In this document: positions 54,823 through 63,169 of the stretch, piece by piece
Layout of the letters: the number at the start of each line of letters is the position of its first letter
How positions within the stretch are numbered: the first letter of the stretch is position 1
Source of the DNA: REEB85 sp018971455
Lineage (GTDB): Bacteria; Pseudomonadota; Alphaproteobacteria; Acetobacterales; Acetobacteraceae
Length of the DNA stretch: 64,000 nt
Direction: 5' to 3'
Assembly (NCBI GenBank): GCA_028871195.1
Contig: JAGWNT010000002.1
Location: 1-64,000, forward strand
Position numbers and translations under genes: made by a program
The notes under the pieces: model-generated
Seen by the model: the letters and a program-made list of their open reading frames with translations, nothing else
Told to the model about the DNA's origin: nothing
Database searches by the model: none

Positions 54823-54887
54823 GGCGCGTCCCCTCTGTTGGCCCGGACACCATGATAGCCTGCCGGGGTTACGCGGCCGTGAAGCCT

Positions 54888-54916
54888 TTGAATTTTCTAA
54901 TGCCAGAATATATAGA
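54888..54916 (+). promoter_or_regulatory. Promoter with embedded SqrR-like inverted repeat
   Basis: A sigma-70-like promoter TTGAAT (54888-54893), 17-base spacer, TATAGA (54911-54916). Inside the spacer is TTTC-N8-GAAT (54894-54909), close to the ATTC-N8-GAAT form reported for the persulfide-sensing ArsR-type repressor SqrR. The downstream gene is a persulfide-dioxygenase-like protein, so regulation by a sulfane-sulfur sensor is plausible. The repressor itself is not in the window. Confidence 0.45.
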
Positions 54917-54953
54917 GGCCGAGTTGCCGGCATCCGGCCGAACGGAGGCGACC

Positions 54954-55817
54954 ATGCTGCCCGACGTCAGCGCCTTCTTCGACGACGCGACGCAGACCGT
55001 GACCTACCTCGTGGTCGATCCCTCAACCCGCGCCGCCGCGATCATCGACCCGGTTCTGGATTACGATCCGGCCTCGGGCCGCACCAGCACAGCCAGTGAC
55101 CAGCGCCTGCTCGCCGCGGTGCAGCAAGGCGGGCTCACCGTCGAATGGCTGCTCGAAACCCACGTCCATGCCGACCACCTCTCCGGCGCGCCCTGGCTCA
55201 AGCAGCATGTCGGCGGGCGGATCGCCATCGGTGAGCATATCCGCGAGGTGCAGAAGGTATTCGCCGCCCTGTTCAGTGCCGAGCCCTCCTTCATCACCGA
55301 CGGGCGGCAGTTCGACCATCTCTTCGCCGATGGCGAGACCTTCCGCCTCGGCGCCATCGAGGGCCGCGCCCTGCACACACCCGGCCACACGCCGGCCTGC
55401 ATGACCTACCTGATCGGCGATGCCGCCTTTGTCGGCGACACGCTGTTCATGCCCGATTTCGGCACCGCGCGCGCCGATTTCCCGGGCGGCGACGCCGCTG
55501 CCCTTTACCGCTCGATCCAGCGCATCTTCACCCTGCCCGACGCTACGCGCGTCTTCACCGCGCACGACTACAAGGCGCCGGGACGCGACACCTATGCCTG
55601 GGAGAGCACCATCGCCGAGCAGCGCGCCCACAACGTGCATGCCCACGCCGGCGTCACCGAGGCCGAGTTCGTGGCGCTGCGCACCGCGCGCGACGCGACG
55701 CTGGGCATGCCGCGGCTGATCCTGCCCTCGGTGCAGATCAACATGCGCGCCGGCGAGCGCCCGCCGCCCGAAGCGAACGGCACCTCCTACCTGAAGATCC
55801 CGCTCGACAAGCTGTAA
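54954..55817 (+). CDS. MBL-fold hydrolase, persulfide dioxygenase/BLH-like
   Basis: A 287-aa metallo-beta-lactamase-fold protein. The metal motif is THVHADH (His70, His72, Asp74, His75), with a second His in LHTPGHTPACMTYL, an Asp in FVGDTLFMPDFGTAR and a His in VFTAHDYKAPG. The FFDDATQTVTYLVVDPSTRA start and the DPVLDYDPASGRTST segment are typical of ETHE1-related BLH/persulfide dioxygenase proteins, which oxidise glutathione persulfide. The start ATG at 54954 has GGAGG five bases upstream. Confidence 0.85.
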   Translation: MLPDVSAFFDDATQTVTYLVVDPSTRAAAIIDPVLDYDPASGRTSTASDQRLLAAVQQGGLTVEWLLETHVHADHLSGAPWLKQHVGGRIAIGEHIREVQKVFAALFSAEPSFITDGRQFDHLFADGETFRLGAIEGRALHTPGHTPACMTYLIGDAAFVGDTLFMPDFGTARADFPGGDAAALYRSIQRIFTLPDATRVFTAHDYKAPGRDTYAWESTIAEQRAHNVHAHAGVTEAEFVALRTARDATLGMPRLILPSVQINMRAGERPPPEANGTSYLKIPLDKL

Positions 55818-55821
55818 TCGG

Positions 55822-56673
55822 CTACAGCGCCCGGCCAGGATATTCCGGCGGGGCGAGGAACGGGTACGGGCCCGGCGCCGGCTCGACATAGGCGGTGTGC
55901 GAGACGATCGCGCCGTCCGGCCCCTCGTCGGGGAGCCAGATATGCACATCGAACGCCGCTGGCTCGAGGTTCCACTGGTTGGGCTGGTCGCTGTGCAGGG
56001 TCAGTTCGACCTGATGGGCCACGCTCGGCGCGATCGAGGCGATGGTGCGGCCGAACGGCGCGGTGATCGGGCGGTGATGATGGCCGCAGATGATGCGGCG
56101 CACCTGCCGGTGCTTGCTCAGTATCGCCGCCAGCGCATTGGGCTCGTGCAGGTTGATGGTGTCCATCAGCCGGATGCCGCAGGCAAACGGGGGGTGGTGC
56201 ATGCCGAGCATGGTCGGCTTGTCCGGCGCCGCGGCCAGCGTCGCGTCGAGCCAGGCGAGGCGGCGGGGGCACAGCACGCCATGGGCCGCCCCGGGCACCA
56301 CCGTGTCGAGCATGACCAGCCGCACCGGCAGGTCATCGACCACGTACTGGACGAATTCCGGGTCGGCCAGCACGCCGGGCAGGTGGCCGAGCCGGTCGCG
56401 CAGCACCTCGCGCCGGTCGTGGTTGCCGGGAATGACATAAACCGCAAGCCCCTCGGCGAGCAGCGTGCGGCCGAGGATCGCGGCCACCTCGTCATATTCC
56501 GGGCCGGTGCCGCCATCGGTGAGGTCGCCCGTGATGACGACGGCATCCGCCCGCGGGCGAAAATTGCGCACCGCGCGCATCGCCCGCTCGGCCAGCATGT
56601 TGGTCTCGCAGGTGCGCATGGCCGGCTGCCCATGCGGGCGGCAATGCAGGTCGGTCAGCTGGATCAGGATCAT
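55822..56673 (-). CDS. Calcineurin-like phosphodiesterase (CpdA/GpdQ-type)
   Basis: A 283-aa metallophosphoesterase. The metal motifs are complete: D-x-H in QLTDLHCRPHG, GDLTDGGTG, GNHDRREVL, HHPPFACGI and GHHHRPI. Family members include cAMP phosphodiesterase CpdA and the glycerophosphodiesterase GpdQ. Because it lies just after a UgpB-type binding protein, breakdown of glycerophosphodiesters is a reasonable guess. It has a weak link to its neighbour: a hairpin lies between it and the UgpB-like stop. Confidence 0.82.
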   Translation of the reverse strand: MILIQLTDLHCRPHGQPAMRTCETNMLAERAMRAVRNFRPRADAVVITGDLTDGGTGPEYDEVAAILGRTLLAEGLAVYVIPGNHDRREVLRDRLGHLPGVLADPEFVQYVVDDLPVRLVMLDTVVPGAAHGVLCPRRLAWLDATLAAAPDKPTMLGMHHPPFACGIRLMDTINLHEPNALAAILSKHRQVRRIICGHHHRPITAPFGRTIASIAPSVAHQVELTLHSDQPNQWNLEPAAFDVHIWLPDEGPDGAIVSHTAYVEPAPGPYPFLAPPEYPGRAL

Positions 56674-56710
56674 TTTCTTGTCCGTTGCCGTGTGCGTGGA
56701 AAGCCTAGCA

Positions 56711-56740
56711 GGAAGGGGGAAACTGCCCAGCCCCCCTTCC
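56711..56740 (-). terminator. Hairpin between the UgpB-like and phosphodiesterase genes
   Basis: A 9-bp perfect stem, GGAAGGGGG at 56711-56719 and CCCCCTTCC at 56732-56740, with a 12-base loop, located 9 bp after the UgpB-like stop on the minus strand. It could reduce transcription into the phosphodiesterase gene. The tract that follows on the transcribed strand is not U-rich, so it may be a partial terminator. Confidence 0.45.
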
Positions 56741-56749
56741 CCGCGGCGG

Positions 56750-58051
56750 TCAATGCGGCAGCTTCAGCGCGGTCTGCTGCACATAGGGCAGAAGCAATGC
56801 ATCGGCGTCCTTCTGCGCGATCTTCATCGCCTCGGCGGCATGCTCCTTGCCCGACAGAACCCGCTGCACCTGGTCCTCCAACGCCTTGCGCACCGCCACC
56901 GTATTGTAGGTGGCGAACCACGGCTCGGCATATTTGAGCTGATCGAGCGCGACCTTGGCATCCGGGTATTTCGTCAGATAGGCCTTCATCTCGGGCAGAT
57001 CATACGCGGCCACGCGCGGGGCGAAATAGCCGGTAAAGCGGCTCCACGCGCCGGACACGGCGGGGCTGGTGAGATAGCTCATCAGCTTCCATGCCGCGGC
57101 CTGACGCTCCGGCGAGTTGCCCTTGGGAAGAATCAGGCTGGCGCCGCCGATCGGCGCGGCATGGCCGATCCGCGCCGGCATGAAAGCCACCCGGTAGGGC
57201 TCCTTCATGTTCTCACGCACGAAAGACAGCGAGCCGGTGGACAGCACGATCATGCCCACCTTGCCGGTGAAGAACGCCGTGGTCACCGCATTGGCGTCGG
57301 TCACGCCCGGGGGCATCACCTTGGCGGTATTGACCATGTCGTCGAGAAAGCCGACCGCGCCGATGGTGCTCGGCTGATCGTAATAGACCTCGCCGCCCCA
57401 GGCATGGTTGTAGTACTGCCCGCCATTGGCCATCGCCAGCCCGCTGGTGATCCAGCCGAGATAATCATAGGTGCCCGGCATCATGAATCCCCAGCGCGTG
57501 GTCTGCCCATCCGCGCGCTTCACCAGCTTCTTGGCATCCGCCATCCACGCATTCCAGTCGGCCGGGGGCTGGTCGGGATCGAGCCCGGCATCCTTGAAGG
57601 CGGCGACACTGTAGTACAGCAGCGGGGTCGAGTTCTGGAACGGCACGCCATAGACATGCCCGCCCTCCATTGCGTTGGTCGCCAGCGCCGGCCAGAACGC
57701 CGACATGAACGAGGCCGGCGTCTGATGGTGGGCGCCGATCAGCCCGTCCCAGCTCGTCACCTCGTCATTGATGACGTATTCGCGCACGAAATTCGCGCTC
57801 ATCAGCACCAGTGCCGGCGGATGTCCGGCCTTGATCGCCGCCCGCGTCTTGAGGTTGGTGTCATCATAGCTGCCGGTATAGACGGCGGTCACGTGGATAT
57901 CCGGGTTGGCACGGCCGAAATCGCCGATCACGCGCTGCATCTCACTGGCAAGCTTGCCCTGCACGGGCACCGGGAAGAAGAAATCGATATCCGTCGCGTG
58001 GGCGGCGCCCGCGGCGAGGGTGAAGGCCAATGCGGCTGCAACCATACGCAT
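56750..58051 (-). CDS. ABC importer substrate-binding protein, UgpB-like
   Basis: A 433-aa family 1 extracellular binding protein. A signal peptide (MVAAALAFTLAAGAAHATD) precedes DIDFFFPVPVQGKLASEMQR, the start typical of glycerol-3-phosphate-binding proteins, followed by YGVPFQNSTPLLYYSVAAFK and WGFMMPGTYDYLGWITSGLA. I start at the ATG at 58051, since the AGGAGGA is about nine bases away; the earlier ATG at 58060 is too close to it. It is the last gene of a three-gene importer set. Confidence 0.82.
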   Translation of the reverse strand: MRMVAAALAFTLAAGAAHATDIDFFFPVPVQGKLASEMQRVIGDFGRANPDIHVTAVYTGSYDDTNLKTRAAIKAGHPPALVLMSANFVREYVINDEVTSWDGLIGAHHQTPASFMSAFWPALATNAMEGGHVYGVPFQNSTPLLYYSVAAFKDAGLDPDQPPADWNAWMADAKKLVKRADGQTTRWGFMMPGTYDYLGWITSGLAMANGGQYYNHAWGGEVYYDQPSTIGAVGFLDDMVNTAKVMPPGVTDANAVTTAFFTGKVGMIVLSTGSLSFVRENMKEPYRVAFMPARIGHAAPIGGASLILPKGNSPERQAAAWKLMSYLTSPAVSGAWSRFTGYFAPRVAAYDLPEMKAYLTKYPDAKVALDQLKYAEPWFATYNTVAVRKALEDQVQRVLSGKEHAAEAMKIAQKDADALLLPYVQQTALKLPH

Positions 58052-58065
58052 GAAAAGCATTCCTC

Positions 58066-58884
58066 CTACTTCAGTCCGGAAAAAACGAGGCTGGCGACAA
58101 AGCGCTTCTGGAACACCAGAAACCCAAGCAGCAGCGGGGCGGCGACCAGCGCCGTCCCGGCGGCGATCACGCCCCATTCGCTGCCGCTCTCCGCCCCCGC
58201 CGTGAAGCTCGCCAGGCCGACGGTCAGCACCTGCCGGTCGGGCGAGGAAACCGCCATCAGGGGCCAGAGAAACTCGTTCCAGTGGGCGGTGAAGGAGACG
58301 ATGGCGAACGCGGTCAGTCCCGGCCGCGCCAGCGGCAGCAGCACATGGCGGATGACCTGCAGATGCGTCGCCCCGTCGATGCGCGCAGCATCCTCGAAAT
58401 CGCGTGGAATGGCACGAAAACTCTGGCGCATCAGAAACACGCCGAAGGCCGAGGCGAAATACGGCGCCATGATGCCGAGCAGGTGATCCTGCATGCCGAG
58501 CCGCGAAATGGTCAGCATGTTGGGGACGATGAGCACGGTGGGCGGCAGCAGCAATTGCAGCAGAAAGGCGATGAAGACGTATTCGCGGCCGCGAAAGCGC
58601 AGCCGCGCAAAGGCGTAGCCGGCAAGGCTGACGCTGACCCATTGCACGATCAGAATCCCGCCGCAGACGATCGCCGTGTTGAGGTACCACAGTGCGAAGT
58701 GGCCGGACTGCCAGGCTTCACGGTAATTGCCGAACGTGAACGGCGGCGCCGGCATCAACGACGCGATATCCGCAGCCCCGGCCAGCCCCGGCCTGAGCGA
58801 GGCGATTGCCATCCACACGAACGGCACCGCCCACAAGGCGGCTCCGGCCACCGCCGGAAGCCGAAGGATATGCCTACGATTCAT
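58066..58884 (-). CDS. ABC importer permease, UgpE/MalG-like
   Basis: A 272-aa permease. The EAA loop is ARIDGATHLQVIRHVLLPLA and the C-terminal FLVFQKRFVASLVFSGLK ending is typical of the MalG/UgpE group. Hydrophobic helices are spread over the length. The start overlaps the neighbouring permease gene by 11 bases. Confidence 0.87.
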   Translation of the reverse strand: MNRRHILRLPAVAGAALWAVPFVWMAIASLRPGLAGAADIASLMPAPPFTFGNYREAWQSGHFALWYLNTAIVCGGILIVQWVSVSLAGYAFARLRFRGREYVFIAFLLQLLLPPTVLIVPNMLTISRLGMQDHLLGIMAPYFASAFGVFLMRQSFRAIPRDFEDAARIDGATHLQVIRHVLLPLARPGLTAFAIVSFTAHWNEFLWPLMAVSSPDRQVLTVGLASFTAGAESGSEWGVIAAGTALVAAPLLLGFLVFQKRFVASLVFSGLK

Positions 58885-59809
58885 AGTGGATTCCGCGCTC
58901 CAGCCCGCGCAGGGCGAGCACCGCGAGCGCCAGAAGCATCGTCACGCTGACCAGCGTTGCCGCCGCCGCGAGGCCGGCATCGTAATTCTGCTCAGCCTGC
59001 TGATAGATATAATAGAGCAACATGTTGGTGGAGTCCGATGGGCCGCCTTGGGTCATCACCACCACGTGATCGATTTGCGTCAGGCCATTGAGCAAGCCCA
59101 GCACGACGAGGAAGCCGATCGTCGGCCCCAGCAGTGGCAGGGTGACGTGGCGCAGCCGGGCCCATCCGCCAGCGCCATCCAGCCGCGCCGCTTCGTGGAA
59201 CTCCTCGGGAATGCCCGCCAGCCCGGCGAGGCAGAACAGCATGTAGTAGCCGGTGTTCTTCCAGATCGTGATGCCGATGATCGCCCCCAGCGCGAGATCC
59301 GGATTCCCCAGCCAGTTGGTGGCGCCGATGCCGAGCCTGGCCAGATACCAGTCGAGCAATCCGGCACCCGGCAGCAGAATGAAACTGAACAGCGCGGCGG
59401 CGCCGACCAGCGGGATCAGCATGGGCAGCACCACCATGGTGCGGAGAATCGCGTTCAAGCGCGTGGTCTCGCGCAGCAGAAGCGCGAATCCGAGGGCCAG
59501 AACCAGGCTCGGGATGATGGTTCCCAGGGTGTAGAGAGCCGTATTGGCAGCCGCGGCAAGAAAGTGCCGGTCGGCCAGCAGGCGGGCGAAATTTCCCAGC
59601 CCCCATGTGGGCCGTTGCCCGAAACCCTGCTCGGTGAAAGCGCGCAGCGCGGTCGTCAGCACTGGCCAATAGGTGAAGGCCGCAAGAAAGGCGAGCGACG
59701 GCGCAAGCAACCCGGCCGCGACGATCTCCGGCGTACGGCGCCGCCACACCCGGCCCCGCGGGCGCGCCGGCAAAGTCAGAGACGCAGTGTGCTGCACAGC
59801 GTATTCCAT
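58874..59809 (-). CDS. ABC importer permease, UgpA/MalF-like
   Basis: A 311-aa permease. The start ATG at 59809 is followed by a basic segment and RRRTPEIVAAGLLAPSLAFL, with the EAA loop ARLDGAGGWARLRHVTLPLL. It is paired with the UgpE-like permease. An ATPase gene (UgpC/MsmK type), needed for transport, is not found in the window, so it is probably shared or encoded elsewhere. The start has no clear ribosome-binding site; the region to 59938 is a divergent gap. Confidence 0.85.
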   Translation of the reverse strand: MEYAVQHTASLTLPARPRGRVWRRRTPEIVAAGLLAPSLAFLAAFTYWPVLTTALRAFTEQGFGQRPTWGLGNFARLLADRHFLAAAANTALYTLGTIIPSLVLALGFALLLRETTRLNAILRTMVVLPMLIPLVGAAALFSFILLPGAGLLDWYLARLGIGATNWLGNPDLALGAIIGITIWKNTGYYMLFCLAGLAGIPEEFHEAARLDGAGGWARLRHVTLPLLGPTIGFLVVLGLLNGLTQIDHVVVMTQGGPSDSTNMLLYYIYQQAEQNYDAGLAAAATLVSVTMLLALAVLALRGLERGIHYES

Positions 59810-59885
59810 ATGGGGCTGCGCTGATACAGGCCCAACGATGATGCCGATGTGACGGAAATCCGACGTCTCGATGACATCAATGCGG

Positions 59886-59915
59886 TTGAGCGGCGCGGCG
59901 CCCGCCGCGTATAAG
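59886..59915 (+). promoter_or_regulatory. Promoter of the subtilase-Hint gene
   Basis: TTGAGC at 59886-59891 and TATAAG at 59910-59915 are separated by 18 bases and lie 23 bp upstream of the start codon, giving a short leader. The ribosome-binding site is AGGAAGAG (59928-59935). This is a good match to a sigma-70 promoter, found by eye. Confidence 0.5.
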
Positions 59916-59938
59916 GCCGCATCGCTCAGGAAGAGTGA

Positions 59939-62900
59939 ATGACCGCAGGATCTGAACGGCACACCGGGCTTCGTGACAACGGATCGGCGTTTGCCGACCT
60001 CACACCGGGCTCGGAACTGAGCGGCCCGGGCGCGATCCCGCTCGACCCGTCGCTGGACTCCAATCCGCTCCTGCTGCCGGTCTCCCCGGGATCAATCCCT
60101 CCCGCGCCGGCACCTCGGACGGGCGTGCAGGATGCCACCGGGCCGATCACCAGCACCGTCGGCACCACCGGCGACACGGCGATGAACGCGCCCACGGCTC
60201 GCAGCACCTACGGCGTGAGCGGCGCGGGCGTCAAAATCGGCATTCTCTCGGACAGCTTCACCACCACCAGCGGCGCCGCCACGGCGCTCGCCACCGAGGA
60301 GGCCGACGGCGATCTGCCGTCCACGGTCACGGTGCTGAGCGATTATTCCGGCGGGGCCGACGAGGGCCGCGCCATGGCCGAACTGGTGCACCAGGTGGCG
60401 CCGGGCGCCCAGCTCTATTTCGCCACCGCCTTCGGGTCGGAAGCCGCTTTTGCCAACAACATCCTCGCTTTGGCCGCCGCCGGCTGCAAAGTCATCGTCG
60501 ACGACGTCACCTATCTCAGCGAGCCGTTCTTCCAGGACGGCGGCATCATTGCCGCCGCCGTCGAGAAAGTGATCTCCGAAGGCGTCAGCTACTTCACCGC
60601 CGCCTCCAACGAGGGCAGCAATTTCTACGAAGCCGCCGTGAACCCGACCTCCGGCAAGCTGCCCGGCGGGGGCACGAATCTGAAACTGCAGAATTTCGGC
60701 GCCTCGGCCGCGGCGGCAAGCGGCAGTTCCACGCTGCAACAGATCACCGTCGCCGCCGGCGTCACCATCCAGATCTCCCTGCAATGGACCCAGCCTTTCG
60801 CCTCGATCAGCGGCACCGGCACGGCCTACGGCGTCACGCTCTACCTCTACGGCAGCAACGGCAACCAATTGACCAGGAGCGGCGCCTCGCCCGGCAGCGA
60901 CCCCGTCGACACCGTCTCCTACACCAACAGCTCCGGCGGCAGCGTCGCCATCGATCTGGCGATCTCCTACAGCGGCACCGTGGCCAGTGGCGATGTGCTG
61001 AAATACATCGTCTATGACGGCGGCACCGTCGCCAACGCCACGATCAACGACAGCGCCGCCGGCATCGGTTCGGGCAGCGTCATCGGCCACGAGGTGGTCG
61101 CCGCCGCCAACACCGTCGGCGCGATCAATTCCACCAATCTTTCGGCGGCGGAGAGCTTCTCCTCGGTCGGCCCCGGGCTCACCTACTACACCGCGACCGG
61201 CACACGGCTCGCGACGCCGATCTCATCGAACAAGGTCAATTTCCTCGCCCCCGACGGCGTGACCACCAGCGTCACCGGATTCGGCACCTTCTTCGGCACC
61301 TCCGCCGCAGCCCCCGACGCCGCGGCCGTCGGCGCGCTCATGCAGCAGGCCAATCCCAACCTGACGCCGGCGGAGATCTCCGCCTATCTCGAACAGACGG
61401 CGACCAGCATCGCCGGCTCCGTCACGCTCACCGGGGCCGGCCTGGTCAATGCCAACGCCGCCGTCGCCGCGGCCTATGGCATTGCCTGGGCGCAGGCCTC
61501 CGGCGGCGTGTGGAGCGACGCCGCCGGCTGGGCGGGGGGCGCGGTGCCAACGGCGCTCAACCCGGTGACGCTGGCCGATGACCAGGGCACGCTCACGGCC
61601 GCCTACACCGTCACCGTGGACATCGCGACCGCGGCGGCGATGACGCTCTCGGTCGGCATTCTCGGTGCCGTCCCGGCGACGCTGGACATCGCCACCGGCG
61701 CCATGCTCGCCATCGGCGGCGGTGTCACCATCGGCGGTTTCGGCAGCGTCGTGGTGGGCGGCACGCTGGCCATCGGGGGCGGCCTGTCGGGCGGCACGCT
61801 CACCCTGCAGGCCGGCAGCGTCCTCGATGTCACCACCAGCGCCGCGGCCACGCTGGTCGGCGGCCTGACCACCACCCTCGTGCTCGGCGGCGGGGGGCAG
61901 ACGCTGATCGACTTCATCGGCCTCGCCTACAACGCCGCCGACACGGTGACCTTCGCCTCGGGCACCGACTTGCTGAGCCTGACAAATGGCGGCACGGTGC
62001 TGAGCACGCTGCAACTGGCCGCGCCGACCGTGCCCTTCGTCTTCACCACCGGCCACGACAGCAGCGGCCACGAGGTGGTCACCATCGCCTGCTACTGCCC
62101 CGGAACGCGCATCGCCACGCCGGATGGCGAGGTGCCGGTCGAGAAGCTGGCGATCGGCGATATCGTGCTCACCGCCGCCGGGCGGCCGCGTCCCGTGCGC
62201 TGGATCGGCCGGCGCAGCTATACCGCGGGGCAGATCGCCGCCCAGCGCGGCCTGCTGCCCATCCGCATCCGCGCCGGCGCCATCGCGCCACGCCGCCCGC
62301 GGCGAGACCTGCTGGTCTCGCCGGAACACGCGCTGCTGCTCGACGATGAGGGCGCGCGCGTGCTGGTGCCGGCTGGCCGGCTGGTGAATGGCGTGAGCAT
62401 CCGCCGCGACCCGGCGGGCGCCGGCGTGGCGTATATCCACGTCGAACTCGACAGCCACGACGCCATCCTCGCCGAGGGCCAGGCCGCCGAAACCTTCCTC
62501 GCCCAACCGCTCGCCCATCCCATGGCCGCCGGCAGCAGCCGCGACACCTTCGCCAATGCCGCCGAATATGCCGCCCTCTACCCGAACGCCACGCCGGGCG
62601 GCGAATTCTGTGCACCACGCGTGGAGGGTGGCGCCGTGTTGGCCCGCATCCGGGCGCGGCTGGACGCCCAGGCCGGCTTCGCCCCCGGCCCGCTCGACGG
62701 CCATGTCGACCGCGCCGATCACGTCGTCATCGGCGGCTGGGCGCACGACGCCGGCAATCCCGCGAGCCCGGTCCTGCTCGAGATCCTGGTCGATGGAGAG
62801 CCCGGCGGGACCGTGCTGGCCGAGCAGCCGCGCGCCGATCTCGTCGGCCTCGATCGCGGCGGCGGATTCTGCGGCTTCGCCCTGCCCCTGCGCGCGCCGC

Positions 62901-63130
62901 TGGATCCCGACCGGGCGCACCTGGTTTCCGTCCGCCGCGCCGCGGACGGCGCCGAGCTACGCGGCAGCCCGGTTCTGATCGATCGCGCGACGGATCGCGC
63001 CACCACCCGTGTCGAGGCGCTGCTGGATCAGCTCGCCGACACGCGCGAGAGCGAAGCCGCCGGCGTGGCCGCCATTCTCATGCGCCAGATCGACCGCCTG
63101 CGCGGCCTGCGCGCACCGGACCACCACTGA
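59939..63130 (+). CDS. Subtilase-like peptidase fused to a C-terminal Hint domain
   Basis: A 1,063-aa fusion. Residues 90-470 form an S8-like domain: Asp105 in VKIGILSDSF, Asn224 in FTAASNEGSNFY and Ser455 in FFGTSAAAPDAAAV. The histidine motif HGT is replaced by DEGRAMAEL, with Glu142 where His would be. Residues 490-700 are beta-strand repeats, and a Hint domain starts at Cys718 (TIACYCPGTRIATPDGEV). The last 190 residues include GGWAHDAGNPASPVLLEILV, an Ig-like segment seen in acetic acid bacteria. The Hint domain probably self-cleaves. No conventional signal peptide is evident. The start has AGGAAGAG upstream. Confidence 0.82.
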   Translation: MTAGSERHTGLRDNGSAFADLTPGSELSGPGAIPLDPSLDSNPLLLPVSPGSIPPAPAPRTGVQDATGPITSTVGTTGDTAMNAPTARSTYGVSGAGVKIGILSDSFTTTSGAATALATEEADGDLPSTVTVLSDYSGGADEGRAMAELVHQVAPGAQLYFATAFGSEAAFANNILALAAAGCKVIVDDVTYLSEPFFQDGGIIAAAVEKVISEGVSYFTAASNEGSNFYEAAVNPTSGKLPGGGTNLKLQNFGASAAAASGSSTLQQITVAAGVTIQISLQWTQPFASISGTGTAYGVTLYLYGSNGNQLTRSGASPGSDPVDTVSYTNSSGGSVAIDLAISYSGTVASGDVLKYIVYDGGTVANATINDSAAGIGSGSVIGHEVVAAANTVGAINSTNLSAAESFSSVGPGLTYYTATGTRLATPISSNKVNFLAPDGVTTSVTGFGTFFGTSAAAPDAAAVGALMQQANPNLTPAEISAYLEQTATSIAGSVTLTGAGLVNANAAVAAAYGIAWAQASGGVWSDAAGWAGGAVPTALNPVTLADDQGTLTAAYTVTVDIATAAAMTLSVGILGAVPATLDIATGAMLAIGGGVTIGGFGSVVVGGTLAIGGGLSGGTLTLQAGSVLDVTTSAAATLVGGLTTTLVLGGGGQTLIDFIGLAYNAADTVTFASGTDLLSLTNGGTVLSTLQLAAPTVPFVFTTGHDSSGHEVVTIACYCPGTRIATPDGEVPVEKLAIGDIVLTAAGRPRPVRWIGRRSYTAGQIAAQRGLLPIRIRAGAIAPRRPRRDLLVSPEHALLLDDEGARVLVPAGRLVNGVSIRRDPAGAGVAYIHVELDSHDAILAEGQAAETFLAQPLAHPMAAGSSRDTFANAAEYAALYPNATPGGEFCAPRVEGGAVLARIRARLDAQAGFAPGPLDGHVDRADHVVIGGWAHDAGNPASPVLLEILVDGEPGGTVLAEQPRADLVGLDRGGGFCGFALPLRAPLDPDRAHLVSVRRAADGAELRGSPVLIDRATDRATTRVEALLDQLADTRESEAAGVAAILMRQIDRLRGLRAPDHH

Positions 63131-63169
63131 CAGCGGCCACCGCCGGGCGAACCCGGCACCAGCTGCGCC

